NCBI GenBank assembly: GCA_037953625.1 | Contig: CM075656.1 | Location: 63,011,001-63,075,000, forward strand | Direction: 5' to 3' | DNA: 64,000 nucleotides | Source of the DNA: Crotalaria pallida | Taxonomy: Eukaryota > Streptophyta > Magnoliopsida > Fabales > Fabaceae | Part shown: one piece after another, positions 49,670-60,537 of the stretch | How the letters are laid out: each line of letters opens with the position of its first letter | Numbering within the stretch: position 1 is the stretch's first letter | Program-made: the position numbers and the translations under genes | The notes under the pieces: generated by a model | What the model was told of the DNA's origin: nothing | Database searches by the model: none | What the model saw: only the letters and a program-made list of their open reading frames with translations

Positions 49670-50271
49670 CCAAGGGACGTAGAGGGTGTAGCATGAGTCC
49701 TTGGAGGTTCTAACAAGTGTAGAATGGTTAGGAGAGTATTCTAAAGGCTTAGAATGGTCTAGGAATGTGTATTAGGACATATAAGAACATTTAGAATGAT
49801 CCTAAACATCGCTTGGTACCCTAATTGACGTAGAAAGTGTAGCATGAGTCCTTGGAGGTTCTAACAAGTGTAGAATGGTTAAGAGAGTATCTAATGGCTT
49901 AGAATGGTCTAGGAATGTGTATTAGGATATATACGAACATTTAGAATGATCCTAAACATTGCTTGGTACCCTAAAGGACGTAGAGAGTGTAGCATGAGTC
50001 CTTGGAGGTTCTAACAAGTGTAGAATGGTTAAGAGAGTATCGAATGGCTTAGAATGGTCTAGGAATGTGTATTAGGATATATACGAACATTTAGAATGAT
50101 CCTAAACATTGCTTGGTACCCTAAAGGACGTAGAGAGTGTAGCATGAGTCCTTGGAGGTTCTAACAAGTGTAGAATGGTTAAGAGAGTATTCTAATGGCT
50201 TAGAATGGTCTAGGAATGTGTATTAGGATATATACGAACATTTAGAATGATCCTAAACATTGCTTGGTACC
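49670..50271. repeat. Four-unit block related to 51933-52383
   Basis: The order is A-type AGGAG/T2 (49670), CTAATTGACGTAGAAAG with the one-base-deleted GTATCTAATGG (49821), CTAAAGG with GTATCGAATGG (49971) and CTAAAGG (50121). The first, second and last recur at 51933, 52084 and 52233 and then both are followed by a TAACAT unit. The offset is 2263 bp, which is 15 monomers less two bases. Confidence 0.83.
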
Positions 50272-51932
50272 CCAAGGGACGTAGAGGGTGTAACATGAGT
50301 CCTTGGAGGTTCTAACAAGTGTAGAATGGTTAGGAGAGTATTCTAAAGGCTTAGAATGGTCTAGGAATGTGTATTAGGACATATAAGAACATTTAGAATG
50401 ATCCTAAACATTGCTTGGTACCCCAAGGGACATAGTGGGTGTAGCATGAGTCCTTGGAGGTTCTAACAAGTGTAGAATGGTTAGGAGAGTATTTTAAAGG
50501 CTTAGAATGGTCTAGGAATGTGTATTAGGACATATAAGAACATTTAGAATGATCCTAAACATTGCTTGGTACCCCAAGGGACGTAGAGGGTGTAGCATGA
50601 GTCCTTGGAGGTTCTAACAAGTGTAGAATGGTTAAGAAAGTAATCTAAAGGCTTAGAATGGTCTAGGAATGTGTATTAGGACATATAAGAACATTTAAAA
50701 TGATCCTAAATATTGCTTGGTACCCCAAGGGATGTAGAGGGTGTAGCATGAGTCCTTGGAGGTTCTAACAAGTGTAGAATGGTTAAGAGAGTATTCTAAT
50801 GGCTTAGAATGGTCTAGGAATGTGTATTAGGATATATACGAACATTTAGAATGATCCTAAACATTGCTTGGTACCCTAAAGGACGTAGAGAGTGTAGCAT
50901 GAGTCCTTGGAGGTTCTAACAAGTGTAGAATGGTTAAGAGAGTATTCTAATGGCTTAGAATGTTCTAGGAATGTGTATTAGGATATATACGAACATTTAG
51001 AATGATCCTAAAAATTGCTTGGTACCCTAATGGACGTAGAGAGTGTAGCATGAGTCCTTGGAGGTTCTAACAAGTGTAGAATGGTTAAGAGAGTATTCTA
51101 AAGGCTTAGAATGGTCTAGGAATGTGTATTAGGATATATACGAACATTTAGAATGATCCTAAACATTGCTTGGTACCCTAATGGACGTAGAGAGTGTAGC
51201 ATGAGTCCTTGGAGGTTCTAACAAGTGTAGAATGGTTAAGAGAGTATTCTAATGGCTTAGAATGGTCTAGGAATGTGTATTAGGATATATACGAACATTT
51301 AGAATGATCCTAAACATTGCTTGGTACCCTAAAGGACGTAGAGAGTGTAGCATGAGTCCTTGGAGGTTCTAACAAGTGTAGAATGGTTAAGAGAGTATTC
51401 TAAAGGCTTAGAATGGTCTAGGAATGTGTATTAGGATATATACGAACATTTAGAATGATCCTAAACATTGCTTGGTACCCTAATGGACGTAGAGAGTGTA
51501 GCATGAGTCCTTGGAGGTTCTAACAAGTGTAGAATGGTTAAGAGAGTATTCTAAAGGCTTAGAATGGTCTAGGAATGTGTATTAGGATATATACGAACAT
51601 TTAGAATGATCCTAAACATTGCTTGGTACCCTAATGGACGTAGAGAGTGTAGCATGAGTCCTTGGAGGTTCTAACAAGTGTAGAATGGTTAAGAGAGTAT
51701 TCTAAAGGCTTAGAATGGTCTAGGAATGTGTATTAGGATATATACGAACATTTAGAATGATCCTAAACATTGCTTGGTACCCTAAAGGACGTAGAGAGTG
51801 TAGCATGAGTCCTTGGAGGTTCTAACAAGTGTAGAATGGTTAAGAGAGTATTCTAAACGCTTAGAATGTTCTAGGAATGTGTATTAGGATATATACGAAC
51901 ATTTAGAATGATCCTAAACATTGCTTGGTACC

Positions 51933-52383
51933 CCAAGGGACGTAGAGGGTGTAGCATGAGTCCTTGGAGGTTCTAACAAGTGTAGAATGGTTAGGAGAGT
52001 ATTCTAAAGGCTTAGAATGGTCTAGGAATGTGTATTAGGACATATAAGAACATTTAGAATGATCCTAAACATTGCTTGGTACCCTAATTGACGTAGAAAG
52101 TGTAGCATGACTCCTTGGAGGTTCTAACAAGTGTAGATGGTTAAGAGAGTATCTAATGGCTTAGAATGGTCTAGGAATGTGTATTAGGATATATACGAAC
52201 ATTTAGAATGATCCTAAACATTGCTTGGTACCCTAAAGGACGTAGAGAGTGTAGCATGAGTCCTTGGAGGTTCTAACAAGTGTAGAATGGTTAAGAGAGT
52301 ATTCTAATGGCTTAGAATGGTCTAGGAATGTGTATTAGGATATATACGAACATTTAGAATGATCCTAAACATTGCTTGGTACC
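51933..52383. repeat. Three-unit block related to 49670-50271
   Basis: The order is AGGAG/T2, CTAATTGACGTAGAAAG (52084, 149 bp, with GACTCC, TGTAGATGG and GTATCTAATGG) and CTAAAGG. It shares the rare CTAATTG head and GTATCTAATGG deletion with 49821. One B unit is missing relative to the other copy. Confidence 0.83.
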
Positions 52384-52525
52384 CCAAGGGACGTAGAGGG
52401 TGTAACATGAGTCCTTGGAGGTTCTAACAAGTGTAGAATGGTTAGGAGAGTATTCTAAAGGCTTAGAATGGTCTAGGAATGTGTATTAGGACATATAAGA
52501 ACATTTAGAATGATCCTAAACATTG

Positions 52526-52539
52526 CTTGGTACCCCAAG
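52526..52539. other. Monomer-junction dyad CTTGGTACCCCAAG with KpnI site
   Basis: Across each monomer boundary of the CCAAG-head type, CTTGG and CCAAG form 5-bp inverted arms around TACC, and the KpnI site GGTACC overlaps the dyad. Monomers with CGAAG or CTAAG heads break one pair of the arms. It could be a protein-binding or hairpin-prone site, but the sequence alone does not show function. Confidence 0.6.
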
Positions 52540-52586
52540 GGACGTAGAGGGTGTAGCATGAGTCCTTGGAGGTTCTAACAAGTGTA

Positions 52587-52616
52587 GAATGGTTAAGAGA
52601 GTATTCTAAAGGCTTA
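52587..52616. repeat. Internal 30-bp submodule a of the monomer
   Basis: The module begins GAATGGTTAAG and ends GGCTTA, at monomer p53-82. It is followed directly by a related 30-bp module. By hand alignment the two match at 18 of 30 positions, including the first seven and last four bases. This suggests that part of the 151-bp unit grew from an older 30-bp tandem duplication. It is the module present in an extra copy in the 181-bp monomers. Confidence 0.75.
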
Positions 52617-52646
52617 GAATGGTCTAGGAATGTGTATTAGGACTTA
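52617..52646. repeat. Internal 30-bp submodule b of the monomer
   Basis: The module begins GAATGGTCTAG and ends GGACTTA, at monomer p83-112. It is the diverged partner of the module just before it. Misalignment between modules a and b of sister arrays would give exactly the +30-bp products seen at 15 places in the first 21 kb. Confidence 0.75.
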
Positions 52647-52650
52647 TAAG
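52643..52650. other. Palindrome CTTATAAG in the T1 tail
   Basis: This is a perfect 8-bp palindrome at p109-116 of monomers with the T1 tail. It becomes CATATAAG in T2 tails and TATATACG in T3 tails, so the symmetry exists only in one monomer class. A role is not known. Confidence 0.6.
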
Positions 52651-52655
52651 AACCA

Positions 52656-52670
52656 TTAGAATGATCCTAA
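52656..52670. other. Near-palindrome TTAGAATGATCCTAA
   Basis: This 15-bp element at p122-136 pairs at six of seven positions around a central G. It is conserved in nearly all monomers regardless of HOR. Rare exceptions are CATCC at 48441 and 48742, GATCGTA at 60668 and 62930, and GATCATA near 2606. Conservation against a variable flank could mean a binding site or simply homogenisation. Confidence 0.55.
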
Positions 52671-53440
52671 ACATTGCTTGGTACCCGAAGGGACGTAGAG
52701 GGTGTAGCATGAGTCCTTGGAGGTTCTAACAAGTGTAGAATGGTTAGGAGAGTATTCTAAAGGCTTAGAATGGTCTAGGAATGTGTATTAGGACATATAA
52801 GAACATTTAGAATGATCCTAAACATTGCTTGGTACCCCAAGGGACGTAGAGGGTGTAGCATGAGTCCTTGGAGGTTCTAACAAGTGTAGAATGGTTACGA
52901 AAGTAATCTAAAGGCTTAGAATGGTCTAGGAATGTGTATTAGGACTTATAAGAACCATTAGAATGATCCTAAACATTGCTTGGTACCCGAAGGGACGTAG
53001 AGGGTGTAGCATGAGTCCTTGGAGGTTCTAACAAGTGTAGAATGGTTAGGAGAGTATTCTAAAGGCTTAGAATGGTCTAGGAATGTGTATTAGGACATAT
53101 AAGAACATTTAGAATGATCCTAAACATTGCTTGGTACCCGAAGGGACGTAGAGGGTGTAGCATGAGTCCTTGGAGGTTCTAACAAGTGTAGAATGGTTAA
53201 GAGAGTATTCTAATGGCTTAGAATGGTCTAGGAATGTGTATTAGGACTTATAAGAACCATTAGAATGATCCTAAACATTGCTTGGTACCCGAAGGGACGT
53301 AGAGGGTGTAGCATGAGTCCTTGGAGGTTCTAACAAGTGTAGAATGGTTAAGAAAGTAATCTAAAGGCTTAGAATGGTCTAGGAATGTGTATTAGGACTT
53401 ATAAGAACCATTAGAATGATCCTAAACATTGCTTGGTACC

Positions 53441-55705
53441 CGAAGGGACGTAGAGGGTGTAGCATGAGTCCTTGGAGGTTCTAACAAGTGTAGAATGGTT
53501 AGGAGAGTTTTCTAAAGGCTTAGAATGGTCTAGGAATGTGTATTAGGACATATAAGAACATTTAGAATGATCCTAAACATTGCTTGGTACCCCAAGGGAC
53601 GTAGAGGGTGTAGCATGAGTCCTTGGAGGTTCTAACAAGTGTGGAATGGTTAAGAGAGTATTCTAAAGGCTTAGAATGGTCTAGGAATGTGTATTAGGAC
53701 TTATAAGAACCATTAGAATGATCCTAAACATTGCTTGGTACCCCAAGGGACGTAGAGGGTGAAGCATGAGTCCTTGGAGGTTCTAACAAGTGTAGAATGG
53801 TTAGGAGAGTATTCTAAAGGCTTAGAATGGTCTAGGAATGTGTATTAGGACATATAAGAACATTTAGAATGATCCTAAACATTGCTTGGTACCCGAAGGG
53901 ACGTAGAGGGTGTAGCATGAGTCCTTGGAGGTTCTAACAAGTGTAGAATGGTTAGGAGAGTATTCTAAAGGCTTAGAATGGTCTAGGAATGTGTATTAGG
54001 ACATATAAGAACATTTAGAATGATCCTAAACATTGCTTGGTACCCCAAGGGACGTAGAGGGTGTAGCATGAGTCCTTGGAGGTTCTAACAAGTGTAGAAT
54101 GGTTACGAAAGTAATCTAAAGGCTTAGAATGGTCTAGGAATGTGTATTAGGACTTATAAGAACCATTAGAATGATCCTAAACATTGCTTGGTACCCGAAG
54201 GGACGTAGAGGGTGTAGCATGAGTCCTTGGAGGTTCTAACAAGTGTAGAATGGTTAGGAGAGTATTCTAATGGCTTAGAATGTTCTAGGAATGTGTATTA
54301 GGATATATACGAACATTTAGAATGATCCTAAACATTGCTTGGTACCCTAATGGACGTAGAGGGTGTAGCATGAGTCCTTGGAGGTTCTAACAAGTGTAGA
54401 ATGGTTAAGATAGTATTCTAATGGCTTAGAATGTTCTAGGAATGTGTATTAGGATATATACGAACATTTAGAATGATCCTAAACATTGCTTGGTACCCTA
54501 ATGGACGTAGAGGGTGTAGCATGAGTCCTTGGAGGTTCTAACAAGTGTAGAATGGTTAAGAGAGTATTCTAAAGGCAAAGAATGGTCTACGAATGTATAT
54601 TAGGACTTATAAGAACCATTAGAATGATCCTAAACATTGCTTGGTACCCGAAGGGACGTAGAGGGTGTAACATGAGTCCTTGGAGGTTCTAACAAGTGTA
54701 GAATGGTTAAGAAAGTAATCTAAAGGCTTAGAATGGTCTAGGAATGTGTATTAAGACTTATAAGAACCATTAGAATGATCCTAAACATTGCTTGGTACCC
54801 GAAGAGACGTAGACGGTGTAGCATGAGTCCTTGGAGGTTCTAACAAGTGTAGAATGGTTAGGAGAGTATTCTAAAGGCTTAGAATGGTCTAGGAATGTGT
54901 ATTAGGACATATAAGAACATTTAGAATGATCCTAAACATTGCTTGGTACCCCAAGGGACGTAGAGGGTGTAGCATGAGTCCTTGGAGGTTCTAACAAGTG
55001 TAGAATGGTTAAGAGAGTATTCTAAAGGCTTAGAATGGTCTAGGAATGTGTATTAGGACTTATAAGAACCATTAGAATGATCCTAAACATTGCTTGGTAC
55101 CCGAAGAGACGTAGAGGGTGTAGCATGAGTCCTTGGAGGTTCTAACAAGTGTAGAATGGTTAAGAGAGTACTCTAAAGGCTTAGAATGGTCTAGGAATGT
55201 GTATTAGGACTTATAAGAACCATTAGAATGATCCTAAACATTGCTTGGTACCCGAAGAGACGTAGAGAGTGTAGCATGAGTCCTTGGAGGTTCTAACAAG
55301 TGTAGAATGGTTAAGAGAGTATTCTAAAGGCTTAGAATGGTCTAGGAATGTGTATTAGGACTTATAAGAACCATTAGAATGATCCTAAACATTGCTTGGT
55401 ACCCGAAGAGACGTAGAGGGTGTAGCATGAGTCCTTGGAGGTTCTAACAAGTGTAGAATGGTTAAGAGAGTACTCTAAAGGCTTAGAATGGTCTAGGAAT
55501 GTGTATTAGGACTTATAAGAACCATTAGAATGATCCTAAACATTGCTTGGTACCCGAAGGGACGTAGAGGGTGTAGCATGAGTCCTTGGAGGTTCTAACA
55601 AGTGTAGAATGGTTAAGAAAGTAATCTAAAGGCTTAGAATGGTCTAGGAATGTGTATTAGGACTTATAAGAACCATTAGAATGATCCTAAACATTGCTTG
55701 GTACC
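53441..55705. repeat. 15-mer HOR copy 1 (2265 bp)
   Basis: Units start at 53441 (AGTTTTC), 53592 (GTGTGGAATGG), 53743 (GTGAAGC), 53894, 54045 (TTACGAAAG), 54196 (A head with T3 tail), 54347 (CTAATGG, AAGATAG), 54498 (CTAATGG, CAAAG, GTATATT), 54649 (TAACAT/AAGAAAG, TTAAGAC), 54800 (GAAGAGACGTAGACGG), 54951, 55102 (GTACTC), 55253, 55404 and 55555. Confidence 0.9.
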
Positions 55706-57517
55706 CGAAGGGACGTAGAGGGTGTAGCATGAGTCCTTGGAGGTTCTAACAAGTGTAGAATGGTTAGGAGAGTTTTCTAAAGGCTTAGAATGGTCTAGGA
55801 ATGTGTATTAGGACATATAAGAACATTTAGAATGATCCTAAACATTGCTTGGTACCCCAAGGGACGTAGAGGGTGTAGCATGAGTCCTTGGAGGTTCTAA
55901 CAAGTGTGGAATGGTTAAGAGAGTATTCTAAAGGCTTAGAATGGTCTAGGAATGTGTATTAGGACTTATAAGAACCATTAGAATGATCCTAAACATTGCT
56001 TGGTACCCCAAGGGACGTAGAGGGTGAAGCATGAGTCCTTGGAGGTTCTAACAAGTGTAGAATGGTTAGGAGAGTATTCTAAAGGCTTAGAATGGTCTAG
56101 GAATGTGTATTAGGACATATAAGAACATTTAGAATGATCCTAAACATTGCTTGGTACCCGAAGGGACGTAGAGGGTGTAGCATGAGTCCTTGGAGGTTCT
56201 AACAAGTGTAGAATGGTTAGGAGAGTATTCTAAAGGCTTAGAATGGTCTAGGAATGTGTATTAGGACATATAAGAACATTTAGAATGATCCTAAACATTG
56301 CTTGGTACCCCAAGGGACGTAGAGGGTGTAGCATGAGTCCTTGGAGGTTCTAACAAGTGTAGAATGGTTACGAAAGTAATCTAAAGGCTTAGAATGGTCT
56401 AGGAATGTGTATTAGGACTTATAAGAACCATTAGAATGATCCTAAACATTGCTTGGTACCCGAAGGGACGTAGAGGGTGTAGCATGAGTCCTTGGAGGTT
56501 CTAACAAGTGTAGAATGGTTAGGAGAGTATTCTAATGGCTTAGAATGTTCTAGGAATGTGTATTAGGATATATACGAACATTTAGAATGATCCTAAACAT
56601 TGCTTGGTACCCTAATGGACGTAGAGGGTGTAGCATGAGTCCTTGGAGGTTCTAACAAGTGTAGAATGGTTAAGATAGTATTCTAATGGCTTAGAATGTT
56701 CTAGGAATGTGTATTAGGATATATACGAACATTTAGAATGATCCTAAACATTGCTTGGTACCCTAATGGACGTAGAGGGTGTAGCATGAGTCCTTGGAGG
56801 TTCTAACAAGTGTAGAATGGTTAAGAGAGTATTCTAAAGGCAAAGAATGGTCTACGAATGTATATTAGGACTTATAAGAACCATTAGAATGATCCTAAAC
56901 ATTGCTTGGTACCCGAAGGGACGTAGAGGGTGTAACATGAGTCCTTGGAGGTTCTAACAAGTGTAGAATGGTTAAGAAAGTAATCTAAAGGCTTAGAATG
57001 GTCTAGGAATGTGTATTAAGACTTATAAGAACCATTAGAATGATCCTAAACATTGCTTGGTACCCGAAGAGACGTAGACGGTGTAGCATGAGTCCTTGGA
57101 GGTTCTAACAAGTGTAGAATGGTTAGGAGAGTATTCTAAAGGCTTAGAATGGTCTAGGAATGTGTATTAGGACATATAAGAACATTTAGAATGATCCTAA
57201 ACATTGCTTGGTACCCCAAGGGACGTAGAGGGTGTAGCATGAGTCCTTGGAGGTTCTAACAAGTGTAGAATGGTTAAGAGAGTATTCTAAAGGCTTAGAA
57301 TGGTCTAGGAATGTGTATTAGGACTTATAAGAACCATTAGAATGATCCTAAACATTGCTTGGTACCCGAAGAGACGTAGAGGGTGTAGCATGAGTCCTTG
57401 GAGGTTCTAACAAGTGTAGAATGGTTAAGAGAGTACTCTAAAGGCTTAGAATGGTCTAGGAATGTGTATTAGGACTTATAAGAACCATTAGAATGATCCT
57501 AAACATTGCTTGGTACC
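55706..57517. repeat. 15-mer HOR copy 2, first 12 units
   Basis: It repeats 53441-55252 at an offset of exactly 2265 bp, with the same AGTTTTC, GTGTGGAATGG, GTGAAGC, TTACGAAAG, AAGATAG, GTATATT, TTAAGAC, GTAGACGG and GTACTC markers. After 57517 the order switches to the 8-mer continuation. Confidence 0.9.
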
Positions 57518-57819
57518 CGAAGGGACGTAGAGGGTGTAGCATGAGTCCTTGGAGGTTCTAACAAGTGTAGAATGGTTAGGAGAGTATTCTAAAGGCTTAG
57601 AATGGTCTAGGAATGTGTATTAAGACATATAAGAACATTTAGAATGATCCTAAACATTGCTTGGTACACCAAGGGACGTAGAGGGTGTAGCATGAGTCCT
57701 TGGAGGTTCTAACAAGTGTAGAATGGTTAAGAGAGTATTCTAAAGGCTTAGAATGGTCTAGGAATGTGTATTAGGATATATACGAACATTTAGAATGATC
57801 CTAAACATTGCTTGGTACC
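56612..57819. repeat. 8-mer HOR copy 1 (1208 bp)
   Basis: Units are CTAATGG/AAGATAG/T3; CTAATGG/CAAAG/GTATATT; TAACAT/AAGAAAG/TTAAGAC; GAAGAGACGTAGACGG; CCAAG; GAAGAGAC/GTACTC; AGGAG with TTAAGACATAT; and a unit after GGTACA with an A-type head and T3 tail (57669). The first six units overlap 15-mer copy 2. Confidence 0.9.
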
Positions 57820-59027
57820 CTAATGGACGTAGAGGGTGTAGCATGAGTCCTTGGAGGTTCTAACAAGTGTAGAATGGTTAAGATAGTATTCTAATGGCTT
57901 AGAATGTTCTAGGAATGTGTATTAGGATATATACGAACATTTAGAATGATCCTAAACATTGCTTGGTACCCTAATGGACGTAGAGGGTGTAGCATGAGTC
58001 CTTGGAGGTTCTAACAAGTGTAGAATGGTTAAGAGAGTATTCTAAAGGCAAAGAATGGTCTACGAATGTATATTAGGACTTATAAGAACCATTAGAATGA
58101 TCCTAAACATTGCTTGGTACCCGAAGGGACGTAGAGGGTGTAACATGAGTCCTTGGAGGTTCTAACAAGTGTAGAATGGTTAAGAAAGTAATCTAAAGGC
58201 TTAGAATGGTCTAGGAATGTGTATTAAGACTTATAAGAACCATTAGAATGATCCTAAACATTGCTTGGTACCCGAAGAGACGTAGACGGTGTAGCATGAG
58301 TCCTTGGAGGTTCTAACAAGTGTAGAATGGTTAGGAGAGTATTCTAAAGGCTTAGAATGGTCTAGGAATGTGTATTAGGACATATAAGAACATTTAGAAT
58401 GATCCTAAACATTGCTTGGTACCCCAAGGGACGTAGAGGGTGTAGCATGAGTCCTTGGAGGTTCTAACAAGTGTAGAATGGTTAAGAGAGTATTCTAAAG
58501 GCTTAGAATGGTCTAGGAATGTGTATTAGGACTTATAAGAACCATTAGAATGATCCTAAACATTGCTTGGTACCCGAAGAGACGTAGAGGGTGTAGCATG
58601 AGTCCTTGGAGGTTCTAACAAGTGTAGAATGGTTAAGAGAGTACTCTAAAGGCTTAGAATGGTCTAGGAATGTGTATTAGGACTTATAAGAACCATTAGA
58701 ATGATCCTAAACATTGCTTGGTACCCGAAGGGACGTAGAGGGTGTAGCATGAGTCCTTGGAGGTTCTAACAAGTGTAGAATGGTTAGGAGAGTATTCTAA
58801 AGGCTTAGAATGGTCTAGGAATGTGTATTAAGACATATAAGAACATTTAGAATGATCCTAAACATTGCTTGGTACACCAAGGGACGTAGAGGGTGTAGCA
58901 TGAGTCCTTGGAGGTTCTAACAAGTGTAGAATGGTTAAGAGAGTATTCTAAAGGCTTAGAATGGTCTAGGAATGTGTATTAGGATATATACGAACATTTA
59001 GAATGATCCTAAACATTGCTTGGTACC
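57820..59027. repeat. 8-mer HOR copy 2 (1208 bp)
   Basis: The same eight units recur, including GGTACA at 58871 and the A/T3 chimera at 58877. I noticed no difference from copy 1. Confidence 0.9.
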
Positions 59028-60235
59028 CTAATGGACGTAGAGGGTGTAGCATGAGTCCTTGGAGGTTCTAACAAGTGTAGAATGGTTAAGATAGTATTCT
59101 AATGGCTTAGAATGTTCTAGGAATGTGTATTAGGATATATACGAACATTTAGAATGATCCTAAACATTGCTTGGTACCCTAATGGACGTAGAGGGTGTAG
59201 CATGAGTCCTTGGAGGTTCTAACAAGTGTAGAATGGTTAAGAGAGTATTCTAAAGGCAAAGAATGGTCTACGAATGTATATTAGGACTTATAAGAACCAT
59301 TAGAATGATCCTAAACATTGCTTGGTACCCGAAGGGACGTAGAGGGTGTAACATGAGTCCTTGGAGGTTCTAACAAGTGTAGAATGGTTAAGAAAGTAAT
59401 CTAAAGGCTTAGAATGGTCTAGGAATGTGTATTAAGACTTATAAGAACCATTAGAATGATCCTAAACATTGCTTGGTACCCGAAGAGACGTAGACGGTGT
59501 AGCATGAGTCCTTGGAGGTTCTAACAAGTGTAGAATGGTTAGGAGAGTATTCTAAAGGCTTAGAATGGTCTAGGAATGTGTATTAGGACATATAAGAACA
59601 TTTAGAATGATCCTAAACATTGCTTGGTACCCCAAGGGACGTAGAGGGTGTAGCATGAGTCCTTGGAGGTTCTAACAAGTGTAGAATGGTTAAGAGAGTA
59701 TTCTAAAGGCTTAGAATGGTCTAGGAATGTGTATTAGGACTTATAAGAACCATTAGAATGATCCTAAACATTGCTTGGTACCCGAAGAGACGTAGAGGGT
59801 GTAGCATGAGTCCTTGGAGGTTCTAACAAGTGTAGAATGGTTAAGAGAGTACTCTAAAGGCTTAGAATGGTCTAGGAATGTGTATTAGGACTTATAAGAA
59901 CCATTAGAATGATCCTAAACATTGCTTGGTACCCGAAGGGACGTAGAGGGTGTAGCATGAGTCCTTGGAGGTTCTAACAAGTGTAGAATGGTTAGGAGAG
60001 TATTCTAAAGGCTTAGAATGGTCTAGGAATGTGTATTAAGACATATAAGAACATTTAGAATGATCCTAAACATTGCTTGGTACACCAAGGGACGTAGAGG
60101 GTGTAGCATGAGTCCTTGGAGGTTCTAACAAGTGTAGAATGGTTAAGAGAGTATTCTAAAGGCTTAGAATGGTCTAGGAATGTGTATTAGGACTTATAAG
60201 AACCATTAGAATGATCCTAAACATTGCTTGGTACC
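59028..60235. repeat. 8-mer HOR copy 3 (1208 bp)
   Basis: The first seven units match copies 1 and 2. The last unit (60085) keeps the GGTACA junction and head but has a T1 tail instead of T3, so the exchange that ended the 8-mer run lies inside this monomer. Confidence 0.9.
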
Positions 60236-60537
60236 CGAAGAGACGTAGAGGGTGTAGCATGAGTCCTTGGAGGTTCTAACAAGTGTAGAATGGTTAAGAG
60301 AGTACTCTAAAGGCTTAGAATGGTCTAGGAATGTGTATTAGGACTTATAAGAACCATTAGAATGATCCTAAACATTGCTTGGTACCCGAAGGGACGTAGA
60401 GGGTGTAGCATGAGTCCTTGGAGGTTCTAACAAGTGTAGAATGGTTAAGAGAGTATTCTAAAGGCAAAGAATGGTCTCCGAATGTGTATTAGGACTTATA
60501 AGAACCATTAGAATGATCCTAAACATTGCTTGGTACC
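60236..60537. repeat. Two linking units
   Basis: A GAAGAGAC/GTACTC unit (60236) is followed by a CAAAG unit with TCTCCGAATG (60387). Units of the same kind recur at 62501 and 62652, at an offset of 2265 bp. Confidence 0.85.

Larger units (their letters stand above)
46501..52383. repeat. Divergent B subfamily domain (T3 tail, CTAATGG/CTAAAGG heads)
   Basis: Of about 39 units here, 31 have the tail ATATATACGAACATTT, usually with a CTAATGG or CTAAAGG head and GAGAGTG at p13-19. Many also have CTAATGGC in place of CTAAAGGC and GTTCTAGG in place of GGTCTAGG. A-type units are interspersed at 47105, 49217, 49670, 50272-50574 and 51933. Indels are commoner than elsewhere: 48464, 48765, 49821 and 49971 are 150 bp, and 52084 is 149 bp. 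T3 shares three differences with T2 (p110, p120, p121), so it probably came from T2. Confidence 0.9.
52535..52685. repeat. Representative consensus-like 151-bp monomer
   Basis: This copy carries the commonest state at most variable sites: CCAAG head, ACGTAG, TAGCAT, AAGAGAGTATTC and the T1 tail. It is a good reference for the family. It contains two diverged 30-bp submodules (p53-82 and p83-112), a third AGAATG motif at p124, the palindrome CTTATAAG (p109-116) and the near-palindrome TTAGAATGATCCTAA (p122-136). It ends in GGTACC. The longest stop-free run across tandem copies of the consensus is about 130 nt (minus strand), so there is no coding potential. Confidence 0.95.
52384..53440. repeat. 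A-type monomers after the B domain (7 units)
   Basis: AGGAG/T2 and T1 units alternate. GGTTACGAAAGTAATC in the 52837 unit is a marker that reappears at 54045 and 56310, so this run is the source or a copy of part of the next 15-mer. Confidence 0.85.

Noticed and set aside
46652..52383. TATA-box promoters in GATATATACG tails
   Set aside because: The motif is a repeated monomer variant without any downstream gene or other core promoter element. Short AT-rich matches are expected in 40% GC satellite DNA.
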